Assembly (NCBI RefSeq): GCF_014334135.1
Contig: NZ_CP060497.1
Location: 992,001-1,056,000 of the forward strand
Direction: 5' to 3'
DNA length: 64,000 bases
DNA from: Olivibacter sp. SDN3
GTDB lineage: Bacteria > Bacteroidota > Bacteroidia > Sphingobacteriales > Sphingobacteriaceae
The number at the start of each line of letters is the position of its first letter. Position 1 is the stretch's first letter. Under the pieces are notes generated by a model that made no database searches, was not told where the DNA came from, and worked only from the letters and a program-made list of their open reading frames with translations. Both the position numbers and the translations under genes were made by a program. Shown piece after piece: positions 46,643-56,399 of the stretch.

Positions 46643-47281
46643 TTAAGCAATCAACTGCTGAATTGCGCTGAAAAAATGTCCCATAACCTGTGGGTACAAA
46701 ATAATGGTAATAACAATTCCTACAAGCGCACCATAGAAATGAGCGTCATGGTTAATGCTATCTCTTGCCGCTTTCGCTGCCCAAACGCAATATAGAAGAA
46801 AAAGAGGACCAAAAATTACTGCGGGAATTGGGATAGGGATAAAAAACAGAAAAATAGAAGTGGTAGGCTGAAAAAGGATAAAGCTAAATAGTATTGCGCA
46901 AATAGCTCCTGAAGCACCTAAACTATGGTAATTGTAGTTGTCTTTTTGCTTAACAACGGTTGTAATATCACTGAGTATCAAACTTACAATATATATCAAA
47001 GCAAATTGCGTATGCCCCCAACTGCTTACAGATGCCAAAATCCTTTCCAATTGAAAACCAAAAAAGAAAAAGGTAAGCATATTAAATAACAGATGCCCCC
47101 AATCTCTATGAATAAGACCACTGGTAAGCAATGTATAAATTCGTTGACCTCTGCTGACACTATAGGGGTGCAACATAAATTTCCCAAAAACCTCATGGTT
47201 TGAGAAGGCATATATGCTGGTAATTATCGTAAAAATAAAGAATAAACTTGCAACAGGCGTTTGCGTTATGTAGGCTTCCAT
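46643..47281 (-). CDS. Rhomboid-family intramembrane serine protease
   Basis: A 212-residue protein with about six membrane helices. Catalytic Ser124 in LGASGAI and His181 in HFYGALVG; the helix 2 motif HRDWGHLLFNM supplies His63 and Asn67 for the oxyanion site. It would cut membrane proteins within or near the bilayer. The gene converges with the unknown gene at 45621-46610. Confidence 0.88.
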   Translation of the reverse strand: MEAYITQTPVASLFFIFTIITSIYAFSNHEVFGKFMLHPYSVSRGQRIYTLLTSGLIHRDWGHLLFNMLTFFFFGFQLERILASVSSWGHTQFALIYIVSLILSDITTVVKQKDNYNYHSLGASGAICAILFSFILFQPTTSIFLFFIPIPIPAVIFGPLFLLYCVWAAKAARDSINHDAHFYGALVGIVITIILYPQVMGHFFSAIQQLIA

Positions 47282-47327
47282 CGAGTAAACTTAAATGTGC
47301 GTGAAAATACCAAAAAAATAGCACTTT

Positions 47328-48398
47328 TTAGAACAAGTCAAGCTGTTTTCCACGTAAAGGCGTAAATAAATCTGTTCTCAATTCCTTTAGCCTATTATCT
47401 CCCATGAATCGGGTTGCAGCCAATTTAAACAATTGGTGAATGCTCTCGGCCAACTTCCCTTCGCCTTTTATTCGTCTTCCAAACAGGCTATCATTGAGTT
47501 TACCTCCATGACAGGAAGCAATTCCATGCAATACTTTCTCTGCCCTATCCGGATAGGCCTTATAGATCCAATCTTTAAAAATTTCTCCAATCGCCCCGTT
47601 GAGTCGTACTAACGTGAAAGAAGCCGCTTGAGCACCATGCTCCGCTGCCTTTTCAATTAAAGATGGCATTTCATCGCTGTTTAATCCCGGAATAATCGGT
47701 GCACACATCAGCATAACGGGGATACCTGCCTCGCTTAATCGCTCAATAACCCTCATTCTCCCCATAGCTGTTACGGTTCTCGGTTCCATTTTCTGGCGTA
47801 AATCCTCATTTAAGGAATTAATCGTAATTGCCACGTGTATCAACTGTAATTTAGCTAGCTGTTTTAGAATATCAATATCCCGCAATATCAAACTGTTTTT
47901 ACTAATAATAGACACAGGATGCCTGTACTTTAAAAAAACCTTCAAAAGCGATTGCGTTAACCCAAGCTTTCGCTCTAATGGTTGATAGCAATCTGTGTTA
48001 CCAGAAAGCATAATTGTTAAAGGCTCGTAATGCTTATTGTTAAACTCCCGCTCAAGCAATTCTGCACAATCTCTCTTTATAATGATCTTGCGTTCAAAAT
48101 CAAGTCCTGCACTGTAACCCCAATACTCGTGTGCATTCCGGGCATAACAATAGATACACCCGTGTTCGCATCCCTGGTAGGGATTAATAGATTGCAGGTG
48201 ACGTAGGTCTGGGCTATCCGTTTTGCTGATAATATGTTTTGGATGCGTCTCTATAACTTGTGTGTCACTATTTTCCAAAAATGCTTCATCCAACCCTTCT
48301 ATATGTTCGCAAACGTACTTATTCTTAAAGAATTTGTTGTGTGTATTAATCTGAGCTCCCCGCCCCTTGAAATACGCTTCATTTTGTACGGAATCCAT
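47328..48398 (-). CDS. Radical SAM protein of the PA0069/SplB-like group
   Basis: A 356-residue protein with 4Fe-4S cysteines Cys77, Cys81 and Cys84 (GCEHGCIYCYARNAHEYWG). MLSGNTDCYQPLERKLGLT and APIIPGLNSDEMPSLIEKA are typical of the PA0069 family, distant relatives of spore photoproduct lyase. The reaction is unknown. It lies 46 bp upstream of the rhomboid gene on the same strand. Confidence 0.85.
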   Translation of the reverse strand: MDSVQNEAYFKGRGAQINTHNKFFKNKYVCEHIEGLDEAFLENSDTQVIETHPKHIISKTDSPDLRHLQSINPYQGCEHGCIYCYARNAHEYWGYSAGLDFERKIIIKRDCAELLEREFNNKHYEPLTIMLSGNTDCYQPLERKLGLTQSLLKVFLKYRHPVSIISKNSLILRDIDILKQLAKLQLIHVAITINSLNEDLRQKMEPRTVTAMGRMRVIERLSEAGIPVMLMCAPIIPGLNSDEMPSLIEKAAEHGAQAASFTLVRLNGAIGEIFKDWIYKAYPDRAEKVLHGIASCHGGKLNDSLFGRRIKGEGKLAESIHQLFKLAATRFMGDNRLKELRTDLFTPLRGKQLDLF

Positions 48399-48528
48399 AC
48401 AGCAAATATACTAATATATTTAGTAAATAAAACTATTTATATTAGCATGTAGATTAGCAATATTTACATCAAAATAGGTGGTTGGTATTGAAAAAGCTTT
48501 TTTTGCGTTACTTTTTCCCGCTGGCTAA

Positions 48529-49179
48529 CTACTCATCATAAATACCATCATCCATTAGCAGCAGGTATAATTGTTTCGGTCCATGCGCTCCTAAGACAAG
48601 AGTCTTTTCTATATCAGCCGTTCTGCTAGGTCCCGTTATTGTACTAATCATTGACGGTAAACTATCCGCGTATTTCTCACGCACAATATTAAATCCATCT
48701 TTCAAGTCCATTACCACTTGGGAAGTATAGGCGATTACAATATGTACATGGGGATATATGCTCATCCGACGCCCCGAAGCATTCCCGTTGGTTACAAGAA
48801 TACTTCCTGTTCTAGCGATTAATGCTTCGCAAGCAGTAATACCAATTTGGGCATTGATAAAATCTGCATCCGATTTGAAATAAGGAAACTCATAACGATC
48901 CAATAGCTCCTGCATAGATTTTTCCCACGCGTAGATTCTCCTAGCATGTTCCTTTTCCACTATTGCCAACAAATTCTCGATCAATTGGATTTCATCGTCA
49001 CAAAACACAAAATTCCCAGCAACAGTTGTAAAATTCTTAGCAAAAAGTACTTCAAGTGTTTCCTCTGTCTCTTTGTACAAAGGTAATTCCTCCAAGTTGG
49101 GATAGGGATTATCCCGTTTCGTCAAAAGCGCTTTTCTAATTTTTTTGAGCATCCTTTCTTTGGCCGTCGCTTCCTCCAT
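48529..49179 (-). CDS. LUD-domain protein (LutC-like)
   Basis: A 216-residue protein with the LUD fold: motifs TACEALIARTGSILVTNG and STITGPSRTADIEKTLVLGAHGPKQLYLLLMDD. LutC takes part in lactate oxidation in other bacteria, but lutA and lutB are not adjacent here. In Bacteroidetes this gene is often found beside ftsH (recalled), as here, so a different role is possible. Confidence 0.82.
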   Translation of the reverse strand: MEEATAKERMLKKIRKALLTKRDNPYPNLEELPLYKETEETLEVLFAKNFTTVAGNFVFCDDEIQLIENLLAIVEKEHARRIYAWEKSMQELLDRYEFPYFKSDADFINAQIGITACEALIARTGSILVTNGNASGRRMSIYPHVHIVIAYTSQVVMDLKDGFNIVREKYADSLPSMISTITGPSRTADIEKTLVLGAHGPKQLYLLLMDDGIYDE

Positions 49180-49318
49180 ATTAAATCCTTAATTATTAAA
49201 AACTGCAATTTAACAGTATTTTGTTGAAAATGGTCAATCCCTATAATCTATTTTTACTTCTTCAACATCAAGCACACGTTAACAAGACCTTTATAAAAGA
49301 ACACGACGCTGTAATAAA

Positions 49319-49348
49319 AAAGCATTACTTTTTAAAAAGTAATGCTTT
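49319..49348. terminator. 30-bp perfect palindrome, probable terminator of ftsH
   Basis: Half AAAGCATTACTTTTT (49319-49333) and its exact complement (49334-49348). It lies just after the ftsH stop, and its arms end in T-runs on both strands, so it can act in either direction. Confidence 0.65.
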
Positions 49349-49399
49349 CGAGTTCTTCTGGAACCAATTTTTTACTAAACAAATATGTCTATACAATTC

Positions 49400-51511
49400 T
49401 TAAGACACACTTTTATCTTCAGAGCTTTGATTCTTTTCAAATGTTCCTGAGTTATCCCCTACACCATCGTGGACTAGACCTTCCGCCGCCTTCCGTTGAT
49501 CAGAGGAACCTTCATCTCCATTAACGAATTCATCATACGTTGTACGATGATCAAAAGGACGTTTACCCAAAATCTCCTCTAAGTCGGATTGGAAAAGTAT
49601 CTCTCTCTCCAGTAATTTCTCGGCAAGCGCCTTAAGCCCCTCAGCCTTGTCGGTTAGCAATTGTTTTGTTTTTTCGTAAACTTCACCGATCAAATTACGG
49701 ACCTCTTGATCAATAAGTTCAGCAGTTTTCTCTGAATATGGCTTTTGGAATTGAGACTCCTGGCTGTCGTTAAAGGAAACATTTCCCACTTTGGCGTTCA
49801 TACCATAAATCCCCACCATCGCGTATGCTAGTTTAGTGATCCTTTCAAGGTCATTTTGTGCTCCCGTAGAAATTTTTCCGAAGGTCAAATCCTCAGCAAC
49901 ACGCCCCCCCATTGTCATGCACATGCCGTCTATCAACTGTTCGGTAGTATAGAGAAATTGCTCTTTGGGTAAATACTGTGCGTACCCCAAGGCAGCTACC
50001 CCTCTTGGTACTATAGAAACCTTTACTAATGGGTCGGCATGCTCCAAAAACCATCCCGCAATAGCGTGACCGGCTTCGTGATAGGCAACGATACGTTTTT
50101 CTTCCGGAGATATGATTTTATTTTTCTTCTCAAGCCCACCAATAACCCTATCTATGGCATCTTGAAAGTCCTGCATATCTACAGCTTCTTTATTTCTCCT
50201 TGCGGCAATTAGGGCGGCTTCATTACATACGTTGGCGATTTCTGCACCAGCGAAACCAGGTGTTTGCGCAGACAACTTTTTAGCTTCTACATCAGCCGCC
50301 AACTTTATTGGTTTAAGGTGGACCTTAAATATCTGCTCACGTCCTACAAGGTCTGGTTTATCGATAGATATCTGCCTATCAAACCTTCCCGGTCTTAGCA
50401 GTGCCGAATCCAGCACATCAGGTCGGTTGGTTGCCGCTAAAATTATAATACCTGAATCCGTACCAAAACCATCCATTTCCACTAGAAGCTGATTGAGTGT
50501 ATTTTCACGCTCATCATTTCCACCAACAATATTATTCTTTCCACGAGCCCTGCCTATGGCATCAATTTCATCTATAAAAATAATACATGGCGCCTTATCT
50601 TTCGCTTGTTTAAATAAGTCTCTTACACGTGAAGCGCCAACACCTACAAACATCTCGACAAAATCGGAACCGGAAAGCGAGAAAAAAGGTACTTGAGCTT
50701 CACCTGCTACAGCCTTTGCCAATAACGTTTTACCGGTACCCGGCGATCCTACCAACAACGCGCCTTTGGGGATTTTCCCCCCAAGATTAGTATACTTCTT
50801 AGGATTTCGCAGAAAATCAACAATTTCCATCACTTCCTGCTTTGCTTCTTCAAGACCGGCAACATCGTTAAATGTTATATTTACCTGTGATTCCTTATCA
50901 AAAAGCTGAGCTTTTGATTTTCCTATATTAAAAATTTGGCCTCCAGCTCCGCCAGCACCCCCTCCCATTCTGCGCATAATAAATACCCAAAACAGTATGA
51001 CTAGCCCTAAAGGTAGAATAATGGACAACAGCCAGCCGGTCCAGGGGCTATTACGTTCTTGAAGTGTGACATTAATTTTTTCATTTTCAGCTAACCCTTC
51101 TTGTGCAGCATTTAATTTTCGTTCAAGTGCATCAAAAGAACCATCTTGAAAAAAATATTGTGGCCCTGCATCTCCCGAAGATAAATTTAAGCTATTACTC
51201 TTCGGTTGAACATCCTTGTATTTGTCTTCTTTGAGCCTGTCTTTCTTGATATATACTTCAACACCAATTAACTCATTTCTCTTATACGCTACCAACTTCT
51301 CTACATCACCTGCTTTAAGCATCTTATTCTCAAACTGCTGATAGGTGATTTCTTTTGCATTCTCTCCTGTAAATACATACTGTAATGCTATAAAGCCCAA
51401 TATCATCGCTACCCAAAGCCACATAATGTTAAACTTTGGGGGCTTTGGGGCTATCTTTTTCCCCGGAATTTTCTTCATTTTCCCAGGTTGATTTGACATA
51501 TTTTCTTTCAT
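49400..51511 (-). CDS. ftsH: ATP-dependent zinc metalloprotease FtsH
   Basis: A 703-residue AAA+ membrane protease. Two membrane helices (about 29-46 and 160-179) flank a periplasmic domain. Walker A GSPGTGKT (255-262), Walker B IFIDEID (Asp314, Glu315), the second region of homology ([20 protein letters not shown]) and the zinc site HEAGH (His478, Glu479, His482) are all present. It degrades membrane and regulatory proteins. The start used (51511) gives a few extra residues before MSNQPGK. It follows rsfS by 40 bp. Confidence 0.96.
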   Translation of the reverse strand: MKENMSNQPGKMKKIPGKKIAPKPPKFNIMWLWVAMILGFIALQYVFTGENAKEITYQQFENKMLKAGDVEKLVAYKRNELIGVEVYIKKDRLKEDKYKDVQPKSNSLNLSSGDAGPQYFFQDGSFDALERKLNAAQEGLAENEKINVTLQERNSPWTGWLLSIILPLGLVILFWVFIMRRMGGGAGGAGGQIFNIGKSKAQLFDKESQVNITFNDVAGLEEAKQEVMEIVDFLRNPKKYTNLGGKIPKGALLVGSPGTGKTLLAKAVAGEAQVPFFSLSGSDFVEMFVGVGASRVRDLFKQAKDKAPCIIFIDEIDAIGRARGKNNIVGGNDERENTLNQLLVEMDGFGTDSGIIILAATNRPDVLDSALLRPGRFDRQISIDKPDLVGREQIFKVHLKPIKLAADVEAKKLSAQTPGFAGAEIANVCNEAALIAARRNKEAVDMQDFQDAIDRVIGGLEKKNKIISPEEKRIVAYHEAGHAIAGWFLEHADPLVKVSIVPRGVAALGYAQYLPKEQFLYTTEQLIDGMCMTMGGRVAEDLTFGKISTGAQNDLERITKLAYAMVGIYGMNAKVGNVSFNDSQESQFQKPYSEKTAELIDQEVRNLIGEVYEKTKQLLTDKAEGLKALAEKLLEREILFQSDLEEILGKRPFDHRTTYDEFVNGDEGSSDQRKAAEGLVHDGVGDNSGTFEKNQSSEDKSVS

Positions 51512-51551
51512 AAATTGTTTTTGCTGTTTGTTTTATTCTGCGGAGAACCCG

Positions 51552-51926
51552 TTACGCACTTTGAAAATACTTTAATTCTGCATCGCCCCACAGATCTTCA
51601 ATTGCATAGAATTGCCTTTTATCTGTTTTAAAGATATGCACCACCACATCTATATAATCGAGTAAAATCCACTCGCCGTGATCCAAACCTTCCTTTCTCC
51701 ATGGATCTTGTTTCAATGTTTTATAAACTTCCTCCTCTACACTTTTTGCAATTGCTCTTACCTGAGTTGTTGATTCCGCATGACATACCACAAAATAATC
51801 AGACACAGAACTATAAACATTTTGCAGGTCTAATCTAACTATTTCATTACCTTTTTTCTCCTGAATACCATGTATAATAACTTCTGAGAGATAGGTAGAT
51901 TCTTTAACCTTTTTATTTTTTACCAT
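51552..51926 (-). CDS. rsfS: Ribosomal silencing factor RsfS
   Basis: A 124-residue RsfS/Iojap protein that binds ribosomal protein L14 and prevents subunit joining during starvation. Motifs: VSDYFVVCHAESTTQVRAIA and WILLDYIDVVVHIF. Co-transcribed with ftsH. Divergent from birA with very little space between, so its promoter probably lies within the 5' part of birA. Confidence 0.92.
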   Translation of the reverse strand: MVKNKKVKESTYLSEVIIHGIQEKKGNEIVRLDLQNVYSSVSDYFVVCHAESTTQVRAIAKSVEEEVYKTLKQDPWRKEGLDHGEWILLDYIDVVVHIFKTDKRQFYAIEDLWGDAELKYFQSA

Positions 51927-51935
51927 TAAAAATTA

Positions 51936-51943
51936 TAATTTTG
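51936..51943 (+). promoter_or_regulatory. -7 box of birA that decides its start codon
   Basis: TAATTTTG fully matches TAnnTTTG. It overlaps the most upstream TTG (51941), which therefore cannot be the start if this promoter is used. The -33 region is only T-rich. Confidence 0.4.
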
Positions 51944-51973
51944 AACAGTTTTTCATCTAATGTCAATAAGACT

Positions 51974-52741
51974 TTGCAAAGTAACACTTTTTTAGGACTT
52001 ATTGTTGGAGAAAATGTGATTACTCTTCAACGCGTAAATTCAACAAATGATTACCTGAAATCTAAACTGTCAAATTCTACGCCATACCAAGAAGGAACTG
52101 TAATAATGGCAGTTGAACAATATGCAGGTAAGGGTCAGGCGGGCAACACTTGGGTAAGTGAGGCAGGCCAAAATCTTACCCTTAGCATATTATTGAATCC
52201 CACTTTTCTACTCCCCAAGGAGCAGTTCAGGCTTAATATAGCAATTAGTTTAGCCATTATAGAGTGTATTAAGCCAATATTGGGAGAATCTGTACGAATC
52301 AAATGGCCCAACGATATTTACGTCAACAATAAAAAGATCGGTGGCATTTTAATTGAAAACATTATCCGCGGTAGCAAGTGGAAGCATGCCATCATTGGCA
52401 TTGCACTAAATGTCAACCAGACATCTTTTGGCATCCAAAAAACAAAAGCGTGTTCACTAAAAAAATTATTGAACAAAGATTTTGATCTACACAAGTTATT
52501 AAAGCTTTTATGCGCCGCAGTTAGCAAGCAATATCATGTTCTTAAAAAAGGAGGTCACCTCTTACAGCGGGAGCTGTATAAACAATGTTTGTTTCGCTTT
52601 AACACACCTAGCTCATTTTTAATAGATGGCGTACAAGTAATCGGTACGATAACAGATGTAGACGATCAGGGTAAGCTTATTATTGATTTTGACGGCCATC
52701 TAACCAAGTTCTGCATAAAAGAAATTAGTTTTGTAATATGA
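51974..52741 (+). CDS. birA: Biotin-[acetyl-CoA-carboxylase] ligase
   Basis: A 255-residue biotin protein ligase without the DNA-binding domain of E. coli BirA. Motifs: VNSTNDYLK, the biotinoyl-AMP loop GKGQAGNTW, IKWPNDIYVNNKKIGGILIE and a small C-terminal SH3-like domain. No ATG precedes the conserved part. TTG at 51974 (TTG-CAA-AGT-AAC, then TFLGLIVG) fits both homologue starts as I recall them and the -7 box at 51936; TTG at 51941 is the alternative. Confidence 0.85.
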   Translation: MQSNTFLGLIVGENVITLQRVNSTNDYLKSKLSNSTPYQEGTVIMAVEQYAGKGQAGNTWVSEAGQNLTLSILLNPTFLLPKEQFRLNIAISLAIIECIKPILGESVRIKWPNDIYVNNKKIGGILIENIIRGSKWKHAIIGIALNVNQTSFGIQKTKACSLKKLLNKDFDLHKLLKLLCAAVSKQYHVLKKGGHLLQRELYKQCLFRFNTPSSFLIDGVQVIGTITDVDDQGKLIIDFDGHLTKFCIKEISFVI

Positions 52742-52794
52742 TAGCAGCAATTGTATCTTTGCGGCTAACCGAATTGCTGGATATAACCAGCAAT
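52731..52794 (+). promoter_or_regulatory. Promoter and 5' hairpin of the DsbD alpha-domain gene
   Basis: TTG (52731-52733), 20 nt, TATCTTTG (52754-52761), a full match. The transcript would begin just before a perfect hairpin ATTGCTGG (52773-52780)-ATATAA-CCAGCAAT (52787-52794), which may protect the 5' end. Confidence 0.6.
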
Positions 52795-52866
52795 CTGCGT
52801 AACATATTCACACATTTTAAACCATTTTAGACGAAACTGTCTAAAGATTAATTAATCCAAAATGCT

Positions 52867-53313
52867 ATGAAAAAATTAAGTGTATTGGTAGCATACATAT
52901 TACTAACACTAACCGTATCTGCTCAGATCAAGACTCCAGTAAAATGGTCATATGCAGCAAAAAAGCTAAATGATCAGGAAGCTGTCGTATTAATTAAAGC
53001 TACCATTGAAAAGGGATGGCATATTTATTCACAGCACATAGAACCGGGAGGGCCTGTGCCTACAAGTTTTTCATTCACCTCATCTGGAGACTACGCCACA
53101 GATGGAGAAACTTCTGAACCTAAAGGGATCAATCATTTTGAGAAAGTTTTTGACATGGATGTCATATACTTTGAGAATGAAGTTGTCTTTCAGCAAAAAC
53201 TAAAGCTGAACAAACCCGCTACAACTGTTAAAGGTACTGTTGAGTTTATGGTATGTAATGATAAAGAATGCCTACCTCCCGATGAAGTTAGTTTCAATAT
53301 ACCGATTAAATAG
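52867..53313 (+). CDS. Separate DsbD alpha (N-terminal) domain protein, exported
   Basis: A 148-residue protein with a signal peptide (to about residue 19, VSAQ) and an immunoglobulin-like DsbD-alpha domain. The motif EFMVCNDKECLPPDEVSF has two cysteines about five residues apart, matching the redox pair of this domain. It would carry reducing equivalents in the periplasm. The membrane and thioredoxin parts are encoded by the next gene; a terminator lies between them. Confidence 0.88.
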   Translation: MKKLSVLVAYILLTLTVSAQIKTPVKWSYAAKKLNDQEAVVLIKATIEKGWHIYSQHIEPGGPVPTSFSFTSSGDYATDGETSEPKGINHFEKVFDMDVIYFENEVVFQQKLKLNKPATTVKGTVEFMVCNDKECLPPDEVSFNIPIK

Positions 53314-53315
53314 AG

Positions 53316-53350
53316 AAAAAGGCATCTGTTATGTAACCGATGCCTTTTTT
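53316..53350 (+). terminator. Intrinsic terminator after the DsbD alpha-domain gene
   Basis: AAAAAGGCATC (53316-53326), 12-nt loop, GATGCCTTTTTT (53339-53350). A good rho-independent form that separates two functionally linked genes. Confidence 0.8.
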
Positions 53351-53462
53351 AACAAAAACCCATCTAATAGCCTAACTTACTATACTTTATTTACATTAAT
53401 GCGACTGATCAATCGCCTTTCAGTCGATAATAATTACTAATTTCACGCCTTAAATAAAAACG

Positions 53463-55130
53463 ATGTATAAGATTTTTTTTATAGCCGTCTTAACGTGTAT
53501 ATTAAGCACCTTAGCATTGAGTGCATTTAGCTTTACTTTGCAGGCAGACACTATATCTTTTGACGACATTGAATTTACTGACATCCAAGAAGATACCATA
53601 GTAGAGGATGAGCCTGCCGTCCAGCAACAAGGCAATTCAAAACTGCACTCTTCCGAAATTCAACAAACAGAAAAAGATGAACTGTCGCTTTGGCAAACTT
53701 TTATCAATGGCCTGCTATTTGGTTTCGCGGCGATTTTGATGCCCTGTATTTTCCCGATGCTTCCTCTAACGGTTAGTTTTTTCACAAAAAGAGCCGGAAG
53801 TAGAGCAAAAGCGATTGGCCAGGCTATTATATATGGATTGTCTATTATCGTAATATATGTTGGACTGGGCATGTTAGTGACTATATTTTTTGGTTCGGAT
53901 GCCCTCAATGCACTTTCTACTAATGGCATTTTTAATTTTTTCTTTTTCTTGCTTCTAGTGGTGTTCGCCGCATCATTTTTGGGCGCTTTTGAAATAACAT
54001 TGCCTAGCTCATTTGTAAACAAAATTGATGCTAAATCTGATCAGGGCGGTCTGGTTGGCATCTTCTTTATGGCTTTTAGCCTAGCACTGGTTTCGTTCTC
54101 TTGTACAGGACCACTAATTGGAACACTTTTAGTTGACGCTGCCTCTAAAGGAGATCGCTTAGGTCCGGCAGTAGGGATGTTCGGTTTTTCATTGGCTCTG
54201 GCCATTCCTTTTGCCCTATTTGCGTTATTCCCGTCCTTACTCAAGTCGTTACCAAAATCTGGCGGATGGTTGAATAGTGTAAAAGTTATTTTGGGTTTTC
54301 TCGAGCTAGCCTTTGCCTTAAAATTTCTATCGAATGTTGATTTAGCCTATCACTGGAATTGGCTAGACCGTGAAGTATTTCTTGCTATATGGATTGCTAT
54401 TTTCACCCTGATGAGTCTTTATTTACTTGGAATCATCAGGTTTGCCCACGATAGCGAAATCAAGTATCTTTCTGTCCCGAGAACATTTTTTGCGATCATC
54501 GTTTTTTCTTTTGTTGTTTACCTGATTCCTGGCATGTGGGGAGCTCCGCTTAAATCTGTGAGCGCCTTTTTACCTCCCAGCGCAACGCAGGATTTTGACC
54601 TTAGTGCAAGTGTTTCCGTACCCGCATCATCACCTAATAATGCTGATATTAAAAAGAAATATGCGGAAATCTTCCACGACCGAGGTACGCCAAAGGGGTT
54701 CGACCCATTTTATGATTACGATCAAGCTTTAGAAGTAGCTAAACAAATAAATAAGCCCGTGCTAATTGATTTTACCGGTTGGAACTGCGTGAACTGTCGA
54801 AAAATGGAAGCGAACGTATGGACAGAACCTAAAGTTAAGGAATTACTCAACAACGAATTTGTAATGGCTGAGTTATTCGTAGATGATAAGACCGCTCTTC
54901 CACAAGAGGATCAATATGTTTCTACCTATAGCAATAAAAAGATCAATTCGATTGGTAAAAAATGGAGCGACTTTCAGGCAGCTAAATTCAACAGTAATTC
55001 GCAGCCCTTATACGTAATCGTTGATGGCGATGGCAGTGTTCTAGTTCCTCCTCAGGGTGCAAATTATGATCCTGAAAACTATATCACATTTTTAGAAAGT
55101 GGTATAGCAGCTTATAAAAATCGACAATAG
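53463..55130 (+). CDS. DsbD-like thiol:disulfide interchange protein (membrane and thioredoxin domains)
   Basis: A 555-residue inner-membrane protein: signal or anchor, about eight helices with the redox cysteines Cys95 (LMPCIFP) and Cys214 (SFSCTGP), then a C-terminal thioredoxin domain with Cys442-Val-Asn-Cys445 (TGWNCVNCRKM). It moves electrons from cytoplasmic thioredoxin to the periplasm. The alpha domain of classical DsbD is replaced by an acidic linker (about 30-70) and supplied by the upstream gene. Confidence 0.9.
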   Translation: MYKIFFIAVLTCILSTLALSAFSFTLQADTISFDDIEFTDIQEDTIVEDEPAVQQQGNSKLHSSEIQQTEKDELSLWQTFINGLLFGFAAILMPCIFPMLPLTVSFFTKRAGSRAKAIGQAIIYGLSIIVIYVGLGMLVTIFFGSDALNALSTNGIFNFFFFLLLVVFAASFLGAFEITLPSSFVNKIDAKSDQGGLVGIFFMAFSLALVSFSCTGPLIGTLLVDAASKGDRLGPAVGMFGFSLALAIPFALFALFPSLLKSLPKSGGWLNSVKVILGFLELAFALKFLSNVDLAYHWNWLDREVFLAIWIAIFTLMSLYLLGIIRFAHDSEIKYLSVPRTFFAIIVFSFVVYLIPGMWGAPLKSVSAFLPPSATQDFDLSASVSVPASSPNNADIKKKYAEIFHDRGTPKGFDPFYDYDQALEVAKQINKPVLIDFTGWNCVNCRKMEANVWTEPKVKELLNNEFVMAELFVDDKTALPQEDQYVSTYSNKKINSIGKKWSDFQAAKFNSNSQPLYVIVDGDGSVLVPPQGANYDPENYITFLESGIAAYKNRQ

Positions 55131-55168
55131 CTTTTACTTATTATTTATTAAGAATTTATATTTACCAC

Positions 55169-56143
55169 ATGAGCACAATAAAAAATATAGCCGTATTTAC
55201 TTCAGGAGGAGATTCTCCAGGCATGAATGCCGCAATCAGAGCCGTTGTAAGAACAGCGCTACATTATAATTTAAATGTTTTTGGAATACAGCGTGGCTAT
55301 GACGGTATGGTAAACGGAGATATCTTTCCGATGGATGCCAAGTCGGTTGCTAATATCATTCAACGTGGCGGAACCGTTTTAAAAACGGCTCGCAGCAAAG
55401 AATTTATGACTCCAGAGGGGAGACAAAAAGCATACGAGCAATTAAGAGAATTCAACATTAATGGCTTGGTCGCTATTGGTGGTGATGGCACTTTTACGGG
55501 CGCTGCTAAGTTTATTCAGGAACATGATATTCCGGTAATGGGTTTACCAGGTACAATTGACAATGATCTTGCCGGCACAGACTTTACCATTGGTTATGAT
55601 ACGGCGATTAATACCGTTATAAATGCAGTAGATAAAATTAGAGACACGGCAGAATCACACGATCGCTTATTCATTGTGGAGGTTATGGGACGTGATTCAG
55701 GCTTAATCGCTTTGAGAAGTGGGATTGGCACCGGAGCAGAAGCCATTCTCATACCGGAAAGTGCTACTGATTCAAGTGCTTTATTGGACAAACTAGCCCA
55801 CGGGAGAAAAAACAAATCTTCAAAAATTGTATTAGTTGCGGAAGGTGATGAAGAAGGGGGCGCATTTACTATTGCAGAAATGGTAAAAGACAAATTCCCA
55901 AATTATGATACTCGGGTATCAATATTGGGACATATTCAGCGAGGGGGCAGTCCAACCTGTATGGACAGAGTATTAGCAAGTCGGCTTGGAGTAGCGGCAG
56001 TAGAAGCGTTGCTGGAAGGCCGTAAGGGCGAGATGGTAGGACTTATCAATGGAACAGTTGCTTTTACCTCATTCGATAAAGCTATTAAGCATATCGACTC
56101 CCTTACCCCAAGTTTATTAAAAATAGTAAACATACTATCTTAA
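55169..56143 (+). CDS. pfkA: ATP-dependent 6-phosphofructokinase
   Basis: A 324-residue PfkA. Motifs: FTSGGDSPGMNAAIRAVVR, IGGDGTFTGA (Gly at the ATP/PPi-deciding site), PGTIDNDLAGTD with the catalytic Asp, and EVMGRDSGLIAL. The GGDGT motif points to ATP use. Commits fructose-6-phosphate to glycolysis. It follows the dsbD-like gene by 38 bp. Confidence 0.95.
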   Translation: MSTIKNIAVFTSGGDSPGMNAAIRAVVRTALHYNLNVFGIQRGYDGMVNGDIFPMDAKSVANIIQRGGTVLKTARSKEFMTPEGRQKAYEQLREFNINGLVAIGGDGTFTGAAKFIQEHDIPVMGLPGTIDNDLAGTDFTIGYDTAINTVINAVDKIRDTAESHDRLFIVEVMGRDSGLIALRSGIGTGAEAILIPESATDSSALLDKLAHGRKNKSSKIVLVAEGDEEGGAFTIAEMVKDKFPNYDTRVSILGHIQRGGSPTCMDRVLASRLGVAAVEALLEGRKGEMVGLINGTVAFTSFDKAIKHIDSLTPSLLKIVNILS

Positions 56144-56157
56144 TATAGAAGGAAACG

Positions 56158-56192
56158 AAAGGGGGCTTAGTTAGTTCATGTGGCCCCCTTTT
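56158..56192. terminator. Terminator after pfkA
   Basis: AAAGGGGGC (56158-56166) and GCCCCCTTTT (56183-56192) form a GC-rich stem with a 16-nt loop and T-run. It lies between convergent pfkA and msrA. The remaining 200 bp to msrA show nothing clear. Confidence 0.78.
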
Positions 56193-56399
56193 AATATTAA
56201 ATAAGTTTTTTATACTAGTTTTAAATCGTTTAGTCTCGCCTTGGTATCCTTTCCCGTATAATTTGCGGCGGTAAGCTTTTAATTTTCGGGTCTGTCCTTC
56301 AAAAACGTATATTTAAGTATAATGCATCGCCTTAGTAAAATTTTGCTAACAACCATCGGTATAACTATTATTTTACTATACAGTCCTTAATCAGAAACG

